64,000 nt of DNA from Bifidobacterium olomucense (GTDB lineage Bacteria > Actinomycetota > Actinomycetes > Actinomycetales > Bifidobacteriaceae). Positions 55,790-64,000 of this stretch are shown here, piece after piece. Within the stretch, counting starts at the first letter, position 1; every line of letters begins with the position of its first letter. The notes under the pieces were generated by a model. It was given only the letters and a program-made list of their open reading frames with translations. It did no database searches and had not been told where the DNA came from. The stretch is taken from positions 62,001 through 126,000 of the forward strand of contig NZ_JAAIIG010000004.1 in assembly GCF_012932375.1 (NCBI RefSeq), in the 5' to 3' direction. The position numbers were made by a program, and so were the translations under genes.

Positions 55790-55919
55790 GACGGCCGCCC
55801 ATAGCATGTGTTGCTCAACACACTCAGGGCCATTCGGCCCCGCTCCGGTGCGTGCTCGCAAAGCTTAGCACGCACCTTCGCTGCTTACGGTTGAGCAACA
55901 CATGCTATGGGCGGCCGTC
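55790..55919 (-). repeat. Conserved-apex long hairpin, copy 4 (inverted, with extra helix)
   Basis: Perfect 30-bp arms (55790-55819 and 55890-55919). Read on the minus strand, the 70-base apex starts CGTAAGC and ends GGGGCCGAATGGCC then CTGAGTGT, matching the module of the other copies. Between these parts are 41 extra bases holding a 10-bp stem, GGTGCGTGCT with its complement. The pair that is GAC/GTC elsewhere is AAC/GTT here, keeping the pairing. Confidence 0.82.
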
Positions 55920-55955
55920 TCCGTATTGCAAAACATTCAAATTCGCAATCATGAT

Positions 55956-56042
55956 GCGGACGGTTATGGGATGTGCTGTAAGACCGTAGGCTTGGCCGAA
56001 CGGCCTTGAGTGTGTCGCACAGCACATCCCATAACCATCCGC
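55956..56042 (+). repeat. Conserved-apex long hairpin, copy 2 (uvrB-terC gap)
   Basis: 24-bp arms (55956-55979 and 56019-56042) with one plus-strand C-A mismatch that becomes U-G in minus-strand RNA. An AA/GC internal loop leads to the 35-base module at 55982-56016, identical to copy 1 except G for A in CGTARGC. It lies 93 bases after the uvrB stop and 37 bases from the inverted copy 4. Confidence 0.85.
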
Positions 56043-56134
56043 AGGTCAACCGTCACGGAGCCTGGAACCTACTTGTTCGCTTCCGCATTTCATACGATGC
56101 TCGCGACGCTACCGCTGCTCGCTGTTACGGAAGC

Positions 56135-58246
56135 TCACTTATTCGCTTCCGTCATTTGACGGAGCTCCTTTTTGAGGTCGCGGATTTCGTCGCGCAGACG
56201 GGCTGCAAGCTCGAACTGGAGCTGTTCGGCGGCGGTGTGCATCTGTTCGGAGAGCTGACGGATAAGATCCGCCAAATCCTGAGCCGGCAATCCGGCCTTC
56301 AGAATCTCCTCATGACGCTTGTCGGCTTCTTCAGCATTCATGGTGGGCACGCCCAGATGCGTGTTGCCGGCTTTGCCCGCGTTGCGATAGCCACCCTCAA
56401 GCAGGGTCTGAGTATCCACATCCTCCTTGGCGAGCATATCGTTGACGTCGCTGATCTTCTTGATCAATGGCTTGGGATCAATATGATGCTCCTGATTGTA
56501 TGCCATCTGCTTGGCACGACGGCGATCGGTTTCGTCGATGGCCTTGCGCATGGCCTCCGTGGTCTCATCGGCGTACATAATCACCGTGCCGGAAACGTTT
56601 CGTGCAGCACGGCCGATGGTCTGAATCAGCGAACGATAGGAGCGTAGGAAGCCTTCTTTGTCGGCATCCAGAATGGCGACCAACGAAACCTCCGGCAGAT
56701 CCAATCCCTCACGCAACAGGTTGATGCCGACGATCACATCGATCTTGCCTTCGCGCAGCATACGCAGCAGTTCCACACGGCGCAACGTATCCACATCGGA
56801 ATGCAGATACTCGACCTTGATGCCACGTTCCAGCAGATAATCAGTCAGGTCCTCGGCCATTTTCTTGGTCAGCGTGGTGACCAACGCACGTTCGTTCCTC
56901 GCCACACGATCTTTGATCTCAGCCAAGAGATCATCAATCTGGCCTTCGACCGGACGCACGTCGATTTTCGGATCCAGCAGACCGGTCGGGCGGATGATCT
57001 GTTCCACCACCCCATCCGACAGTCCCAGTTCATAATCGCCGGGAGTGGCGGAAAGATATACCGTCTGCCCTACTCGCTGCAGGAATTCCGGCCACTTGAG
57101 CGGCCGGTTGTCCATGGCCGAAGGCAAACGGAACCCATGCTCCACCAATGTGCGTTTACGGGAGGCATCGCCTTCATACATCGCACCGATCTGAGGAACA
57201 GTGACATGGGATTCATCGATGACCAACAGGAAATCATCCGGGAAGAAATCGAGTAGCGTGTGCGGCGGAGTGCCGGGTGCGCGACCGTCGAAATGTCTTG
57301 AATAGTTTTCGACGCCGGAGCATACGCCCACTTGGGTAAGCATCTCCAAATCATACGTGGTGCGCATGTTGAGACGCTGCGCCTCAAGCTCCTTGCCTTG
57401 TTTATGCAATTCGGCAAGACGATCATCCAACTCTTCACGAATGGTTTTGAGCGCACGTTCCATACGTGCCGGTCCGGCTACATAATGGGAGGCCGGGAAG
57501 ATATGCACTTCGCGTTCTTCGGCGATCTCATCACCGGTTAATGGATGCAGCGTGGAAATACGGTCAATCTCATCACCGAAGAACTCAATGCGTACCGCCA
57601 GCTCCTCATAGACCGGGATGATTTCCACGGTATCGCCGCGAACGCGAAATGTACCGCGGGTGAAGGCGATATCGTTACGTTTGTATTGCATGGCCACGAA
57701 TTGACGCAACAGATCGTCCCGGTTAATTTCCTGCCCCACCTTGAGCAGCAGCATTCGACCGGCGTACTCTTCCGGAGTACCCAAGCCATAGATGCAGGAA
57801 ACCGTAGCCACGACCACACAATCACGGCGAGTCAACAGGTTCGCCGTGGCTTGGTGACGCAAACGCTCCACGTCGTCGTTGATGTTGGAGTCCTTCTCGA
57901 TATAGGTATCAGTCTGCGGGATATAGGCTTCCGGCTGGTAGTAGTCGTAATAGGAGACGAAATAGCTGACGGCGTTATCCGGCATCAGCTCGCGGAACTC
58001 TGCGCACAGCTGTGCGGCAAGTGTCTTATTGGGTTCGATAATCAGCGTCGGCCTCTGCAAACGCTCGATAAGCCAGGCGGTGGTGGCGGTTTTGCCGGTA
58101 CCGGTAGCACCCATCAACACCACATCGTTCTCACCATTCTCGATGCGTTCGGCCAGTTCCTCGATGGCCTGCGGCTGGTCACCGGACGGCTGGTACGGCG
58201 ATTTGACGACAAAAGGTTTATCCGCACGCTCAATGTTGAATCCCAT
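56135..58246 (-). CDS. uvrB: UvrABC excision nuclease subunit B
   Basis: Damage-recognising helicase-like subunit of nucleotide excision repair, 703 residues. Walker A GATGTGKT is at 46-53. The beta-hairpin that clamps [23 protein letters not shown], is at about 95-115. Helicase motifs include DESH and QTIGRAARN, and the C-terminal UVR domain that binds UvrC is at about 660-695. coaE lies upstream, 159 bases away, on the same strand. I looked for an actinobacterial LexA box before the start and saw none. Confidence 0.98.
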   Translation of the reverse strand: MGFNIERADKPFVVKSPYQPSGDQPQAIEELAERIENGENDVVLMGATGTGKTATTAWLIERLQRPTLIIEPNKTLAAQLCAEFRELMPDNAVSYFVSYYDYYQPEAYIPQTDTYIEKDSNINDDVERLRHQATANLLTRRDCVVVATVSCIYGLGTPEEYAGRMLLLKVGQEINRDDLLRQFVAMQYKRNDIAFTRGTFRVRGDTVEIIPVYEELAVRIEFFGDEIDRISTLHPLTGDEIAEEREVHIFPASHYVAGPARMERALKTIREELDDRLAELHKQGKELEAQRLNMRTTYDLEMLTQVGVCSGVENYSRHFDGRAPGTPPHTLLDFFPDDFLLVIDESHVTVPQIGAMYEGDASRKRTLVEHGFRLPSAMDNRPLKWPEFLQRVGQTVYLSATPGDYELGLSDGVVEQIIRPTGLLDPKIDVRPVEGQIDDLLAEIKDRVARNERALVTTLTKKMAEDLTDYLLERGIKVEYLHSDVDTLRRVELLRMLREGKIDVIVGINLLREGLDLPEVSLVAILDADKEGFLRSYRSLIQTIGRAARNVSGTVIMYADETTEAMRKAIDETDRRRAKQMAYNQEHHIDPKPLIKKISDVNDMLAKEDVDTQTLLEGGYRNAGKAGNTHLGVPTMNAEEADKRHEEILKAGLPAQDLADLIRQLSEQMHTAAEQLQFELAARLRDEIRDLKKELRQMTEANK

Positions 58247-58405
58247 GGGATTAATCTTAAGGCCATTCCAGCAGAATCATTCTCATTGCCGAGCGTGCGC
58301 GAATTGCTGGCACCGATACGAACAGCGCCACCGCATGATGGCGATAATGCATCGTTATGTTCGAAACACTGTCGGCAATAACCGTTCGCTTCCCGCATGC
58401 AATCG

Positions 58406-59020
58406 TTACGCAGGTTGAATCTGTGAGCGGAAGTCTTGGTAGATCTCATCCACTTGGGCCATCATCCGATCCATCGGCTGTGCTGAGTCGATAATGATAT
58501 CCGCGATCGCCCGACGTTCGGATCCGCTGGATTGGTGTCGGATACGGTCTTCCGCCTGTTCAGGACTCATGCCGCGTTCTTCAATCATGCGTTCAAGACG
58601 CATGCATACCGGCGCCTCCACCGTGATTATGTGGTCAAAGCTGAAAGGAATGCCGTCGATGACTTCGGCGAGTAATGGTACATCATGAATGATGATGTCT
58701 GAGGGACTGCATGACCGCTCTTGTTGGGCGGCAAGTCGATAGATGAGCGGATGCTCGATGGCATCCAGCCGTTCACGCGCCCCCGGCTTGGCGTGAGCGC
58801 CGAATACATGGTCGGCCATCCAGGAACGATTCAAGCTGCCATCCGACAGCAACGCATCCGGCCCAAAGACCTCGGCGATTTGCGCAATGGCCTCTCCCCC
58901 GGGCTCAACAATCCGATGCGCCAGCGCATCATAATCGACGATTACTGCTCCAAGCTCGGCAAAGCGCGCCGAAACCGTGCTTTTGCCCGCTGCGATCCCA
59001 CCTGTCAGTCCAATTCTCAT
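58406..59020 (-). CDS. coaE: Dephospho-CoA kinase
   Basis: Last step of CoA synthesis, 204 residues. The P-loop is GLTGGIAAGKST at 5-16. The lid and CoA-site segment reads RIRHQSSGSERRAIAD, as in CoaE (RxxxQ). The ATG at 59020 has no strong ribosome site but gives the canonical N-terminus. It lies between rpsA and uvrB, the same order as in mycobacteria. The rpsA terminator separates it from rpsA. Confidence 0.96.
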   Translation of the reverse strand: MRIGLTGGIAAGKSTVSARFAELGAVIVDYDALAHRIVEPGGEAIAQIAEVFGPDALLSDGSLNRSWMADHVFGAHAKPGARERLDAIEHPLIYRLAAQQERSCSPSDIIIHDVPLLAEVIDGIPFSFDHIITVEAPVCMRLERMIEERGMSPEQAEDRIRHQSSGSERRAIADIIIDSAQPMDRMMAQVDEIYQDFRSQIQPA

Positions 59021-59039
59021 ATGGACATGCTAATACGAA

Positions 59040-59067
59040 AGAACCCGACCCATAAGGGCCGGGTTCT
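59040..59067 (-). terminator. Terminator of rpsA
   Basis: On the minus strand, AGAACCCGGCCC pairs with GGGTCGGGTTCT (12 bp, one G-U) around a 4-base loop and runs into TTCTTTCG. It lies 28 bases after the rpsA stop. Confidence 0.82.
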
Positions 59068-59094
59068 CATTACGCACTAAGCGTCAGCAACAGC

Positions 59095-60570
59095 TCACTT
59101 GCCGAGCAGCTGGTCGCGCAGAGCGGCGAGCTGATCGGAATCGGCGAGGGTGCCGGTAGCCGGAGCAGCGGAAGAGTAGTTGGAGGTCTCCTCGACCGGC
59201 TTCTCTTCCTTCGGGCCCTGACCGTCGGCAGCGGCAGACTCGGCTGCGTTCGCCAGTTCCTTGGCCACGAACTCCTTGTGCTCCTCCCACAGCTCGTGAG
59301 CGGCAGCGTACTGGGCTTCCCACTCCTCGCGCTGCTTCTCGAAGCCGGCGATCCACTCGTTGGTGTTCGGGTCGAAGCCTTCGGGGTACTTGTAGTTGCC
59401 CTGCTCGTCGTACTCGGCCGGCATGCCGTAGATAGCCGGATCGAAGTCCTCGGAAGCCGGGTCAACGGAATCGTTGGCCTGCTTGAGGGACAGGGAGATG
59501 CGGCGACGATCGAGATCGACGTCGATCACCTTGACGAACACGGTCTCGCCCGGCTTGACCACGGTCTCCGGGTTCTCGACGTGACGGTTGGCGAGCTCGG
59601 AGATGTGCACCAGGCCCTCGATGCCGTCCTCGACGGAGATGAAGACACCGAACTGGACGATCTTGGTGACCTTGCCCTTGACGATCTGGCCAGGAACGTG
59701 GGTGCGAGCGAAGCGCTGCCACGGATCTTCCTGGGTGGCCTTGAGGGACAGGGAGATGCGCTCACGATCGAGATCGACGTCGAGCACCTCAACGGTGACC
59801 TTGTCGCCGACCTTGACGACCTCGGACGGGTGATCGATGTGCTTCCAAGACAGCTCGGAAACGTGGATCAGGCCGTCAACACCGCCCAGATCGACGAAGG
59901 CGCCGAAGTTGACGATGGAGGACACGACGCCCTCACGGATCTGGCCCTTCTTGAGCTGGGACAGGAAGGTCTCGCGGACCTCGGACTGGGTCTCCTCCAG
60001 GTACTGGCGACGGGACAGGACCACATTGTTGCGGTTCTTGTCGAGCTCAAGGATCTTGGCCTTGATCTTCTGGCCGATGTACGGGGACAGGTCGCGCACA
60101 CGACGCATCTCAACGAGGGAAGCAGGCAGGAAGCCACGCAGACCGATGTCGACGATGAGGCCGCCCTTGACGGCTTCGATGACGGTGCCCTCAACGACGC
60201 CGTCGGCTTCCTTGATCTTCTCAATGTCGCCCCAGGCACGCTCGTACTGAGCACGCTTCTTGGACAGGATCAGACGGCCTTCCTTGTCTTCCTTGGTGAC
60301 GACAAGAGCCTCGATGGTGTCGCCGACTTCGACGACCTCGTCCGGATCGACGTCCTTCTTGATGGAAAGCTCACGGGAGGGGATGACACCCTCGGTCTTG
60401 TAGCCGATATCCAGGAGAACTTCGTCGCGATCAATCTTGACGACGGTACCCTCAACCAGATCACCATCATCGAAGTTCTTGATGGTGGAATCGACTGCCT
60501 TGATGAAGTCCTCTTCGGTGCCAATGTCGTTGATGGCAACCTTGGCGACTTCAGTGTTGTTCTCTGCCAT
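59095..60570 (-). CDS. rpsA: 30S ribosomal protein S1
   Basis: mRNA-binding ribosomal protein, 491 residues. Four S1 domains are recognisable at about 35-105, 120-190, 205-275 and 290-360. Repeat signatures include GTVVKIDRDEVLLDIGYK, GAFVDLGGVDGLIHVSEL and GVFISVEDGIEGLVHISEL. The C-terminal 130 residues are Ala/Glu-rich and low in complexity, as in other actinobacteria. The ATG at 60570 is used; an upstream in-frame start at 60591 is unlikely. Codon bias is strong. Confidence 0.97.
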   Translation of the reverse strand: MAENNTEVAKVAINDIGTEEDFIKAVDSTIKNFDDGDLVEGTVVKIDRDEVLLDIGYKTEGVIPSRELSIKKDVDPDEVVEVGDTIEALVVTKEDKEGRLILSKKRAQYERAWGDIEKIKEADGVVEGTVIEAVKGGLIVDIGLRGFLPASLVEMRRVRDLSPYIGQKIKAKILELDKNRNNVVLSRRQYLEETQSEVRETFLSQLKKGQIREGVVSSIVNFGAFVDLGGVDGLIHVSELSWKHIDHPSEVVKVGDKVTVEVLDVDLDRERISLSLKATQEDPWQRFARTHVPGQIVKGKVTKIVQFGVFISVEDGIEGLVHISELANRHVENPETVVKPGETVFVKVIDVDLDRRRISLSLKQANDSVDPASEDFDPAIYGMPAEYDEQGNYKYPEGFDPNTNEWIAGFEKQREEWEAQYAAAHELWEEHKEFVAKELANAAESAAADGQGPKEEKPVEETSNYSSAAPATGTLADSDQLAALRDQLLGK

Positions 60571-60762
60571 GTAAATACTATGGTTTCTCAATAGATGGAT
60601 GGATAATTACTCGATATTCAGTTGTGCTTGCATGCCCTTTGAGACATACAAGCATTCAGAATACAGAGAGCTATAGCCAAGAAACCATTGCAATACCAAG
60701 GTGTGTCGCGCATTCTCTTTTTGCACGTGGCCGCTGGTGGGTGAGGATGTGCATGTCGAAGG

Positions 60763-60847
60763 TGTCTGGTCATGGTATGTGTTGCGAGACCGTAGGCTTG
60801 GCCGAACGGCCTTGAGCGTGTCGAACAACACATACCATGACCAGACA
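60763..60847 (+). repeat. Conserved-apex long hairpin, copy 3 (folD-rpsA gap)
   Basis: Perfect 22-bp arms (60763-60784 and 60826-60847), a CGA/GAA internal loop, then the 35-base module at 60788-60822. It differs from copy 2 at one base (TTGAGCGT for TTGAGTGT). The right arm ends 9 bases from the folD stop on the minus strand. The arms match no other copy. Confidence 0.85.
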
Positions 60848-60856
60848 GCAGTCAAT

Positions 60857-61732
60857 TCATAGGGAACGTTCGGCCATTTCCACTACATTGGCAAGCAGCA
60901 TGGCGCGAGTCATGGGGCCTACTCCGCCGGGGTTGGGCGTATAGGCGGAAGCCTTGTCGTAGCAGGCCTTGTCCACGTCTCCCTTGATGCGATAACGGCC
61001 GGCTTCCTCGTCAAAGACACGGCTGACGCCGACGTCGACCAGCACCGCGCCCTCCTTGATTTTATCTGGGGTCACGAAGCCAGCCGACCCCATGGCGGCC
61101 ACGATCACATCCGCGCGACGCATATGATCCGCTACATCCTTGGTACCGGTGTGGCACAAAGTCACCGTGGCGTTCACGGCATTGCGGGTCAGCATCAGGC
61201 CGATGGTGCGGCCGATGGTGATGCCGCGGCCGAGTACACAGACCTCCTTGCCGTTCAAATCGATATCATAAGCTTCGAGCAGCTCGATAACACCGCGCGG
61301 CGTGCATGGCAACGGCGTGGTGATATCGCCGCGCACATGAAGCACCAGCTCGCCGAGATTGTACGGATGCATGCCATCGGCATCCTTGGCGGGATCGATG
61401 AGATCAATGATGGCGTTCTGATCAATGCCTTTGGGCAACGGCAACTGCACGATGAAGCCGTTGCAAGCCGGATCCTCATTGAGTTCACGCACCGCGGCGG
61501 CGATGTCGTCAAAGGAGGCATCGGCCGGCAGGTCCTTGCGGACGGAATTGATGCCGATTTCCGCACAATCCGCATGCTTTCCGGCTACATACTTGACCGA
61601 ACCCGGATCCTCGCCCACCAACAGCGTCCCCAGCCCCGGCGTCACGCCCTGCTCCTTCAAACGGTTCACGCGCCCGGCTAAATCGGCTTTAATCGCCGCA
61701 GCCACCTGCTTTCCGTCAATTCTCGTAGCCAT
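60857..61732 (-). CDS. folD: Bifunctional methylenetetrahydrofolate dehydrogenase / cyclohydrolase
   Basis: Interconverts 5,10-methylene-THF and 10-formyl-THF with NADP, 291 residues. Motifs are YVAGKHADC (catalytic Lys region; K replaces the more usual SYVxxK spacing), [12 protein letters not shown], the dinucleotide site [16 protein letters not shown], and the C-terminal [14 protein letters not shown]. The ATG at 61732 follows AAAGGGGAG. It diverges from the metal-binding lipoprotein gene across a 108-base region holding a perfect palindrome. Copy 3 of the hairpin family sits at its 3' end. Confidence 0.97.
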   Translation of the reverse strand: MATRIDGKQVAAAIKADLAGRVNRLKEQGVTPGLGTLLVGEDPGSVKYVAGKHADCAEIGINSVRKDLPADASFDDIAAAVRELNEDPACNGFIVQLPLPKGIDQNAIIDLIDPAKDADGMHPYNLGELVLHVRGDITTPLPCTPRGVIELLEAYDIDLNGKEVCVLGRGITIGRTIGLMLTRNAVNATVTLCHTGTKDVADHMRRADVIVAAMGSAGFVTPDKIKEGAVLVDVGVSRVFDEEAGRYRIKGDVDKACYDKASAYTPNPGGVGPMTRAMLLANVVEMAERSL

Positions 61733-61770
61733 AGCTCCCCTTTCGCTTCTTCGTTGCGGTGATTATTCGA

Positions 61771-61787
61771 AACGATAGGCTATCGTT
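61771..61787 (+). promoter_or_regulatory. Candidate DtxR/IdeR-type operator
   Basis: AACGATAGGCTATCGTT is a perfect 17-base palindrome, with centre TAGGCTA, the same core as the mycobacterial IdeR box. It is 54 bases before the metal-binding lipoprotein gene and 38 bases before the divergent folD start. It could be the site of a metal-sensing repressor of the DtxR family. Confidence 0.5.
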
Positions 61788-61840
61788 AGAACAAATCACA
61801 TGCGTTCATTCGTCCATAGCTGAGGCAAAGAAGGCGTTCC

Positions 61841-63127
61841 ATGGGAATTCGATTCAGGCATTGCTTGAGGTATGCAGCCGCTGCCTTGAGCGTTACGGCT
61901 CTTCTGACCGTCACGGCATGCGGCACCGAAGAGAGCACACCCGCCGATTCCAACGAACAGCAGACGACTACCGAGCAGACCAGTCCGATTACGGTGGTCG
62001 CTTCGATCAACCAATGGGGTGCTTTGGCCGCGGAGCTCGGTGGAGAAGACGTGACCGTGACCTCCATTGTGAACACCACCAACGTGGACGCTCATGATTT
62101 CGAACCGAAGACTTCGGATGTGGCGAAACTCTCCAAAGCGCAAATCGTAGTCGCCAATGGTGCAGGATACGATTCATGGGCCACCAAATCGTTGACCTCG
62201 TCGTCGAACATAGTTTCCGCGGCCTCCGTAATGGGTGCGGTAGAGGGAGACAATCCACATCTGTGGTTCTCCAAAGACGCGCGCGTCGGCATGGCGGAAG
62301 CCCTTACCGATGCATTCAGCAAGACGTTGCCCAGCAAAAAAGCAGAGTTCAAGAAACGTCTCAAGCTTTGGAAACAGTCTGAGCAGTCTATGGAAGACTG
62401 GGCGGACGACTTCATGAAAAGCCATACCGATCTTGCCTATGCCGCCACCGAACCCGTGGCATATTATCTGATGGCCGACCTCGGATTCAAGGACTCCACT
62501 CCCAAAGGATATGCGCAGTCCACCGCCTCGGGCGGAGAAGCCGCTCCAGCTGATCTGCAGTCGTTCCAAAAGATCATCGAAGACCGAGACATCGATCTGC
62601 TCATCAACAACACGCAAGCCGCCAACGAGGCGACCAATCTCATCACCGGCACCGCAGGACGCTCCGAGGTTCCGGTGGTGAAGGTGTCCGAACAGATGCC
62701 GTCCGACTCCAAGACCTTGGATGCGTGGATCAACCAAATCATCAACAGCATTGTCGACGCCGTCGATCCGGACTATGGCTGCGACACCGATCAGGACGAC
62801 GAGTCCGCGGACGGAACAGACTCCGACAACGCCGATAAGACTGCGGACGGCGATGACGAGTCCGGGTCTTCGTCCGACGCCGGCGACACCGGCAGCACCG
62901 ACGAGAAATCCAACGACAGCGCTTCAACAGAATCGGATTCCTCCGACGGCAACGACGACAAGGCCTATCAAGGCATAACCTATATCCGCGAATGCAAATC
63001 CTCATCGACGAATACGTCCACCGATGAGAACGGCGGCGACAGCACAAGCGACGACGGCTCGGGTACCGGCGCCGGCAAGGATGACGCCCAATCCTCCGGC
63101 GAAGACCAGCCCGATCCAGGCAAATAG
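61841..63127 (+). CDS. Metal-binding lipoprotein of a Zn/Mn ABC importer (ZnuA/TroA type)
   Basis: Substrate-binding protein, 428 residues. Signal peptide with lipobox LLTVTACG (Cys at about 27), so it is anchored to the membrane. The TroA fold ends near residue 300. Likely metal ligands are in NVDAHDFEP and GDNPHLWFS. No His-rich loop is present, but the last 120 residues are a very Asp/Ser/Thr/Gly-rich low-complexity tail interrupted by two Cys-containing segments. The ATG at 61841 follows AAGAAGG. The ATPase gene follows on the same strand. Zinc or manganese cannot be told apart. Confidence 0.9.
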   Translation: MGIRFRHCLRYAAAALSVTALLTVTACGTEESTPADSNEQQTTTEQTSPITVVASINQWGALAAELGGEDVTVTSIVNTTNVDAHDFEPKTSDVAKLSKAQIVVANGAGYDSWATKSLTSSSNIVSAASVMGAVEGDNPHLWFSKDARVGMAEALTDAFSKTLPSKKAEFKKRLKLWKQSEQSMEDWADDFMKSHTDLAYAATEPVAYYLMADLGFKDSTPKGYAQSTASGGEAAPADLQSFQKIIEDRDIDLLINNTQAANEATNLITGTAGRSEVPVVKVSEQMPSDSKTLDAWINQIINSIVDAVDPDYGCDTDQDDESADGTDSDNADKTADGDDESGSSSDAGDTGSTDEKSNDSASTESDSSDGNDDKAYQGITYIRECKSSSTNTSTDENGGDSTSDDGSGTGAGKDDAQSSGEDQPDPGK

Positions 63128-63329
63128 CCGAGTGCCGGGAATATCATCGGAGCTCGGCGCCGCACAACCGGCAACCGAGGTGAGAGACCGAGAGACAATG
63201 CTCGTTGTCTGTCCACCCGATTCCGCTGCAGCAACATCGCGTGGGCAAAACATGTTCGATGTGTTCGTCTGCGCGGGGACAACACACTATTGAGAACGAT
63301 TGTCAGCATCATTTGGCACAATCGCGCAT

Positions 63330-64000
63330 ATGAGCAAATCCGATTGCATCGTGTTCCACGATGCCGCTGTACGACGCGGCGAACGCATCATCTGGCAGCA
63401 TGGCACATTCTCCATCCCCTCAGGGTCGGTGACCGCAATCGTAGGCACCAACGGCACCGGCAAAACAACCATGATGAAAGCCGAGCTGGGGCTGCTTCCT
63501 CTGGCCGCCGGATCGTTGACCGTTTTGGGCAAACCCGCCGGAAGCATGAACCATCAAATCGGATACGTGCCGCAAAGCTATGCCTCGGACATCGATTCCA
63601 ACCTCACTGCCGAACAATCAGTATTGCTGGGCCTGACCGGCACCCGTTTCGGCATTCATATGATCACCAAGGCGCAACGAGCCAAGGCTCGCGAAGCGAT
63701 GGAATTCACAGGCATCGCAGACAAGGCCAAATACCGTCTTTCGGAGCTGTCCGGCGGTCTGCGCCAACGTGTGGCCATCGCACAGGCGCTGGTATGCGAT
63801 CCCAAGCTGCTCATGCTGGATGAGCCACTGGCCAACCTTGATCTGGCCAGTCAACGCTCCACCGTTCACGTGCTCGCCAAACTCAATCAAGAACTCGGCA
63901 TGACCATTCAGGTGGTAGCCCACGATCTCAATATGCTGTTGCCGATCCTGACCGGCGCGGTATACCTGCTGGACGGTCATCCGCACTACGCGGACATGGG
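63330..64000 (+). CDS. ABC transporter ATP-binding protein, metal importer, cut at window edge
   Basis: ATPase partner of the upstream lipoprotein; 223 residues are visible. Walker A is VGTNGTGKTT near residue 40, the Q-loop IGYVPQSYA follows, the signature is LSGGLRQRVAIAQAL, Walker B LLMLDEPL, and the switch His is in VVAHDLNM. It matches the ZnuC/MntB-type ATPases. The start at 63330 is preceded by no obvious ribosome site. About 200 non-coding bases separate it from the lipoprotein gene; the permease should lie beyond the edge. Confidence 0.92.
   Translation, partial: MSKSDCIVFHDAAVRRGERIIWQHGTFSIPSGSVTAIVGTNGTGKTTMMKAELGLLPLAAGSLTVLGKPAGSMNHQIGYVPQSYASDIDSNLTAEQSVLLGLTGTRFGIHMITKAQRAKAREAMEFTGIADKAKYRLSELSGGLRQRVAIAQALVCDPKLLMLDEPLANLDLASQRSTVHVLAKLNQELGMTIQVVAHDLNMLLPILTGAVYLLDGHPHYADM

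Noticed and set aside
58247..58405. LexA box before uvrB (ATGTTCGAAACA)
   Set aside because: It has a different centre from the actinobacterial consensus CGAAC-N4-GTTCG and lies far from the start.
1..64000. CRISPR arrays, insertion sequences or prophage remnants
   Set aside because: I found no regularly spaced short repeats, transposase, integrase or phage structural genes. The repeated elements found are the tRNA pairs and the four hairpins.

Overview
The window is a high-GC stretch of Bifidobacterium chromosome, probably from the B. longum/B. breve group. The best marker is an 825-residue xylulose-5-phosphate/fructose-6-phosphate phosphoketolase (22724-25201), the defining enzyme of the bifid shunt. 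It occurs with phosphate acetyltransferase and acetate kinase, pyruvate formate-lyase and its activase, pyruvate kinase, twin clpP genes, and the actinobacterial polA / ANTAR-regulator / rpsA / coaE / uvrB neighbourhood. I see no prophage, insertion sequence, CRISPR array or rRNA operon. The only clear accessory gene is a lone Mrr-type restriction endonuclease.

Layout. 1-18 kb (almost all minus strand): NhaA antiporter (cut by the window edge), a MalY/PatB C-S lyase, two tandem tRNA-Arg genes, clpX-clpP2-clpP1, a ClC chloride transporter, trigger factor, an RNase D-like exonuclease overlapping a DUF3000 gene, pflA-pflB, NAD synthetase and an M20 amidohydrolase. 18-22 kb: metQ-metN-metI methionine importer, with a divergent HAD phosphatase. 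22-25 kb: xfp. 25-44 kb (mostly plus strand): guaA, mrr, DUF1846, an acyltransferase-SGNH fusion, prs, tRNA-Gln, glmU-rsfS-phosphatase, two tRNA-Ala genes, pta, ackA, then aroA (minus), a PP2C-like gene, tRNA-Pro and a DUF998 membrane protein. 44-62 kb (mostly minus): glgX, a NUDIX hydrolase, a Nif3-like protein, polA, an ANTAR response regulator, tRNA-Leu, a degenerate NUDIX protein (plus), pyk, a TerC-like protein, uvrB, coaE, rpsA and folD. 62-64 kb (plus): a zinc/manganese-type ABC importer, binding lipoprotein plus ATPase, cut by the right edge.

Together these genes supply the core energy metabolism of a bifidobacterium. Xfp makes acetyl phosphate, AckA makes ATP and acetate from it, Pyk feeds pyruvate to PflB, PflB makes formate and acetyl-CoA, and Pta links acetyl-CoA with acetyl phosphate. 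GlgX releases stored glucan. The remaining genes serve protein quality control, translation, DNA repair, and cofactor and cell-wall precursor supply.

The most unusual structure is non-coding. Four long hairpins (38591-38675, 55790-55919, 55956-56042, 60763-60847) share a conserved apical module, while their 22-30 bp stems are unrelated in sequence from copy to copy yet near-perfectly self-complementary within each copy. One copy is inverted and carries an extra nested helix. This looks like a selected structured element in 3' intergenic regions and is the main candidate for an undescribed system. Other points: a palindrome with a DtxR/IdeR-like centre upstream of the metal importer, a dyad-rich leader before mrr, a tRNA-Leu(CAA) with a short variable arm, and hairpins after metQ and metI.
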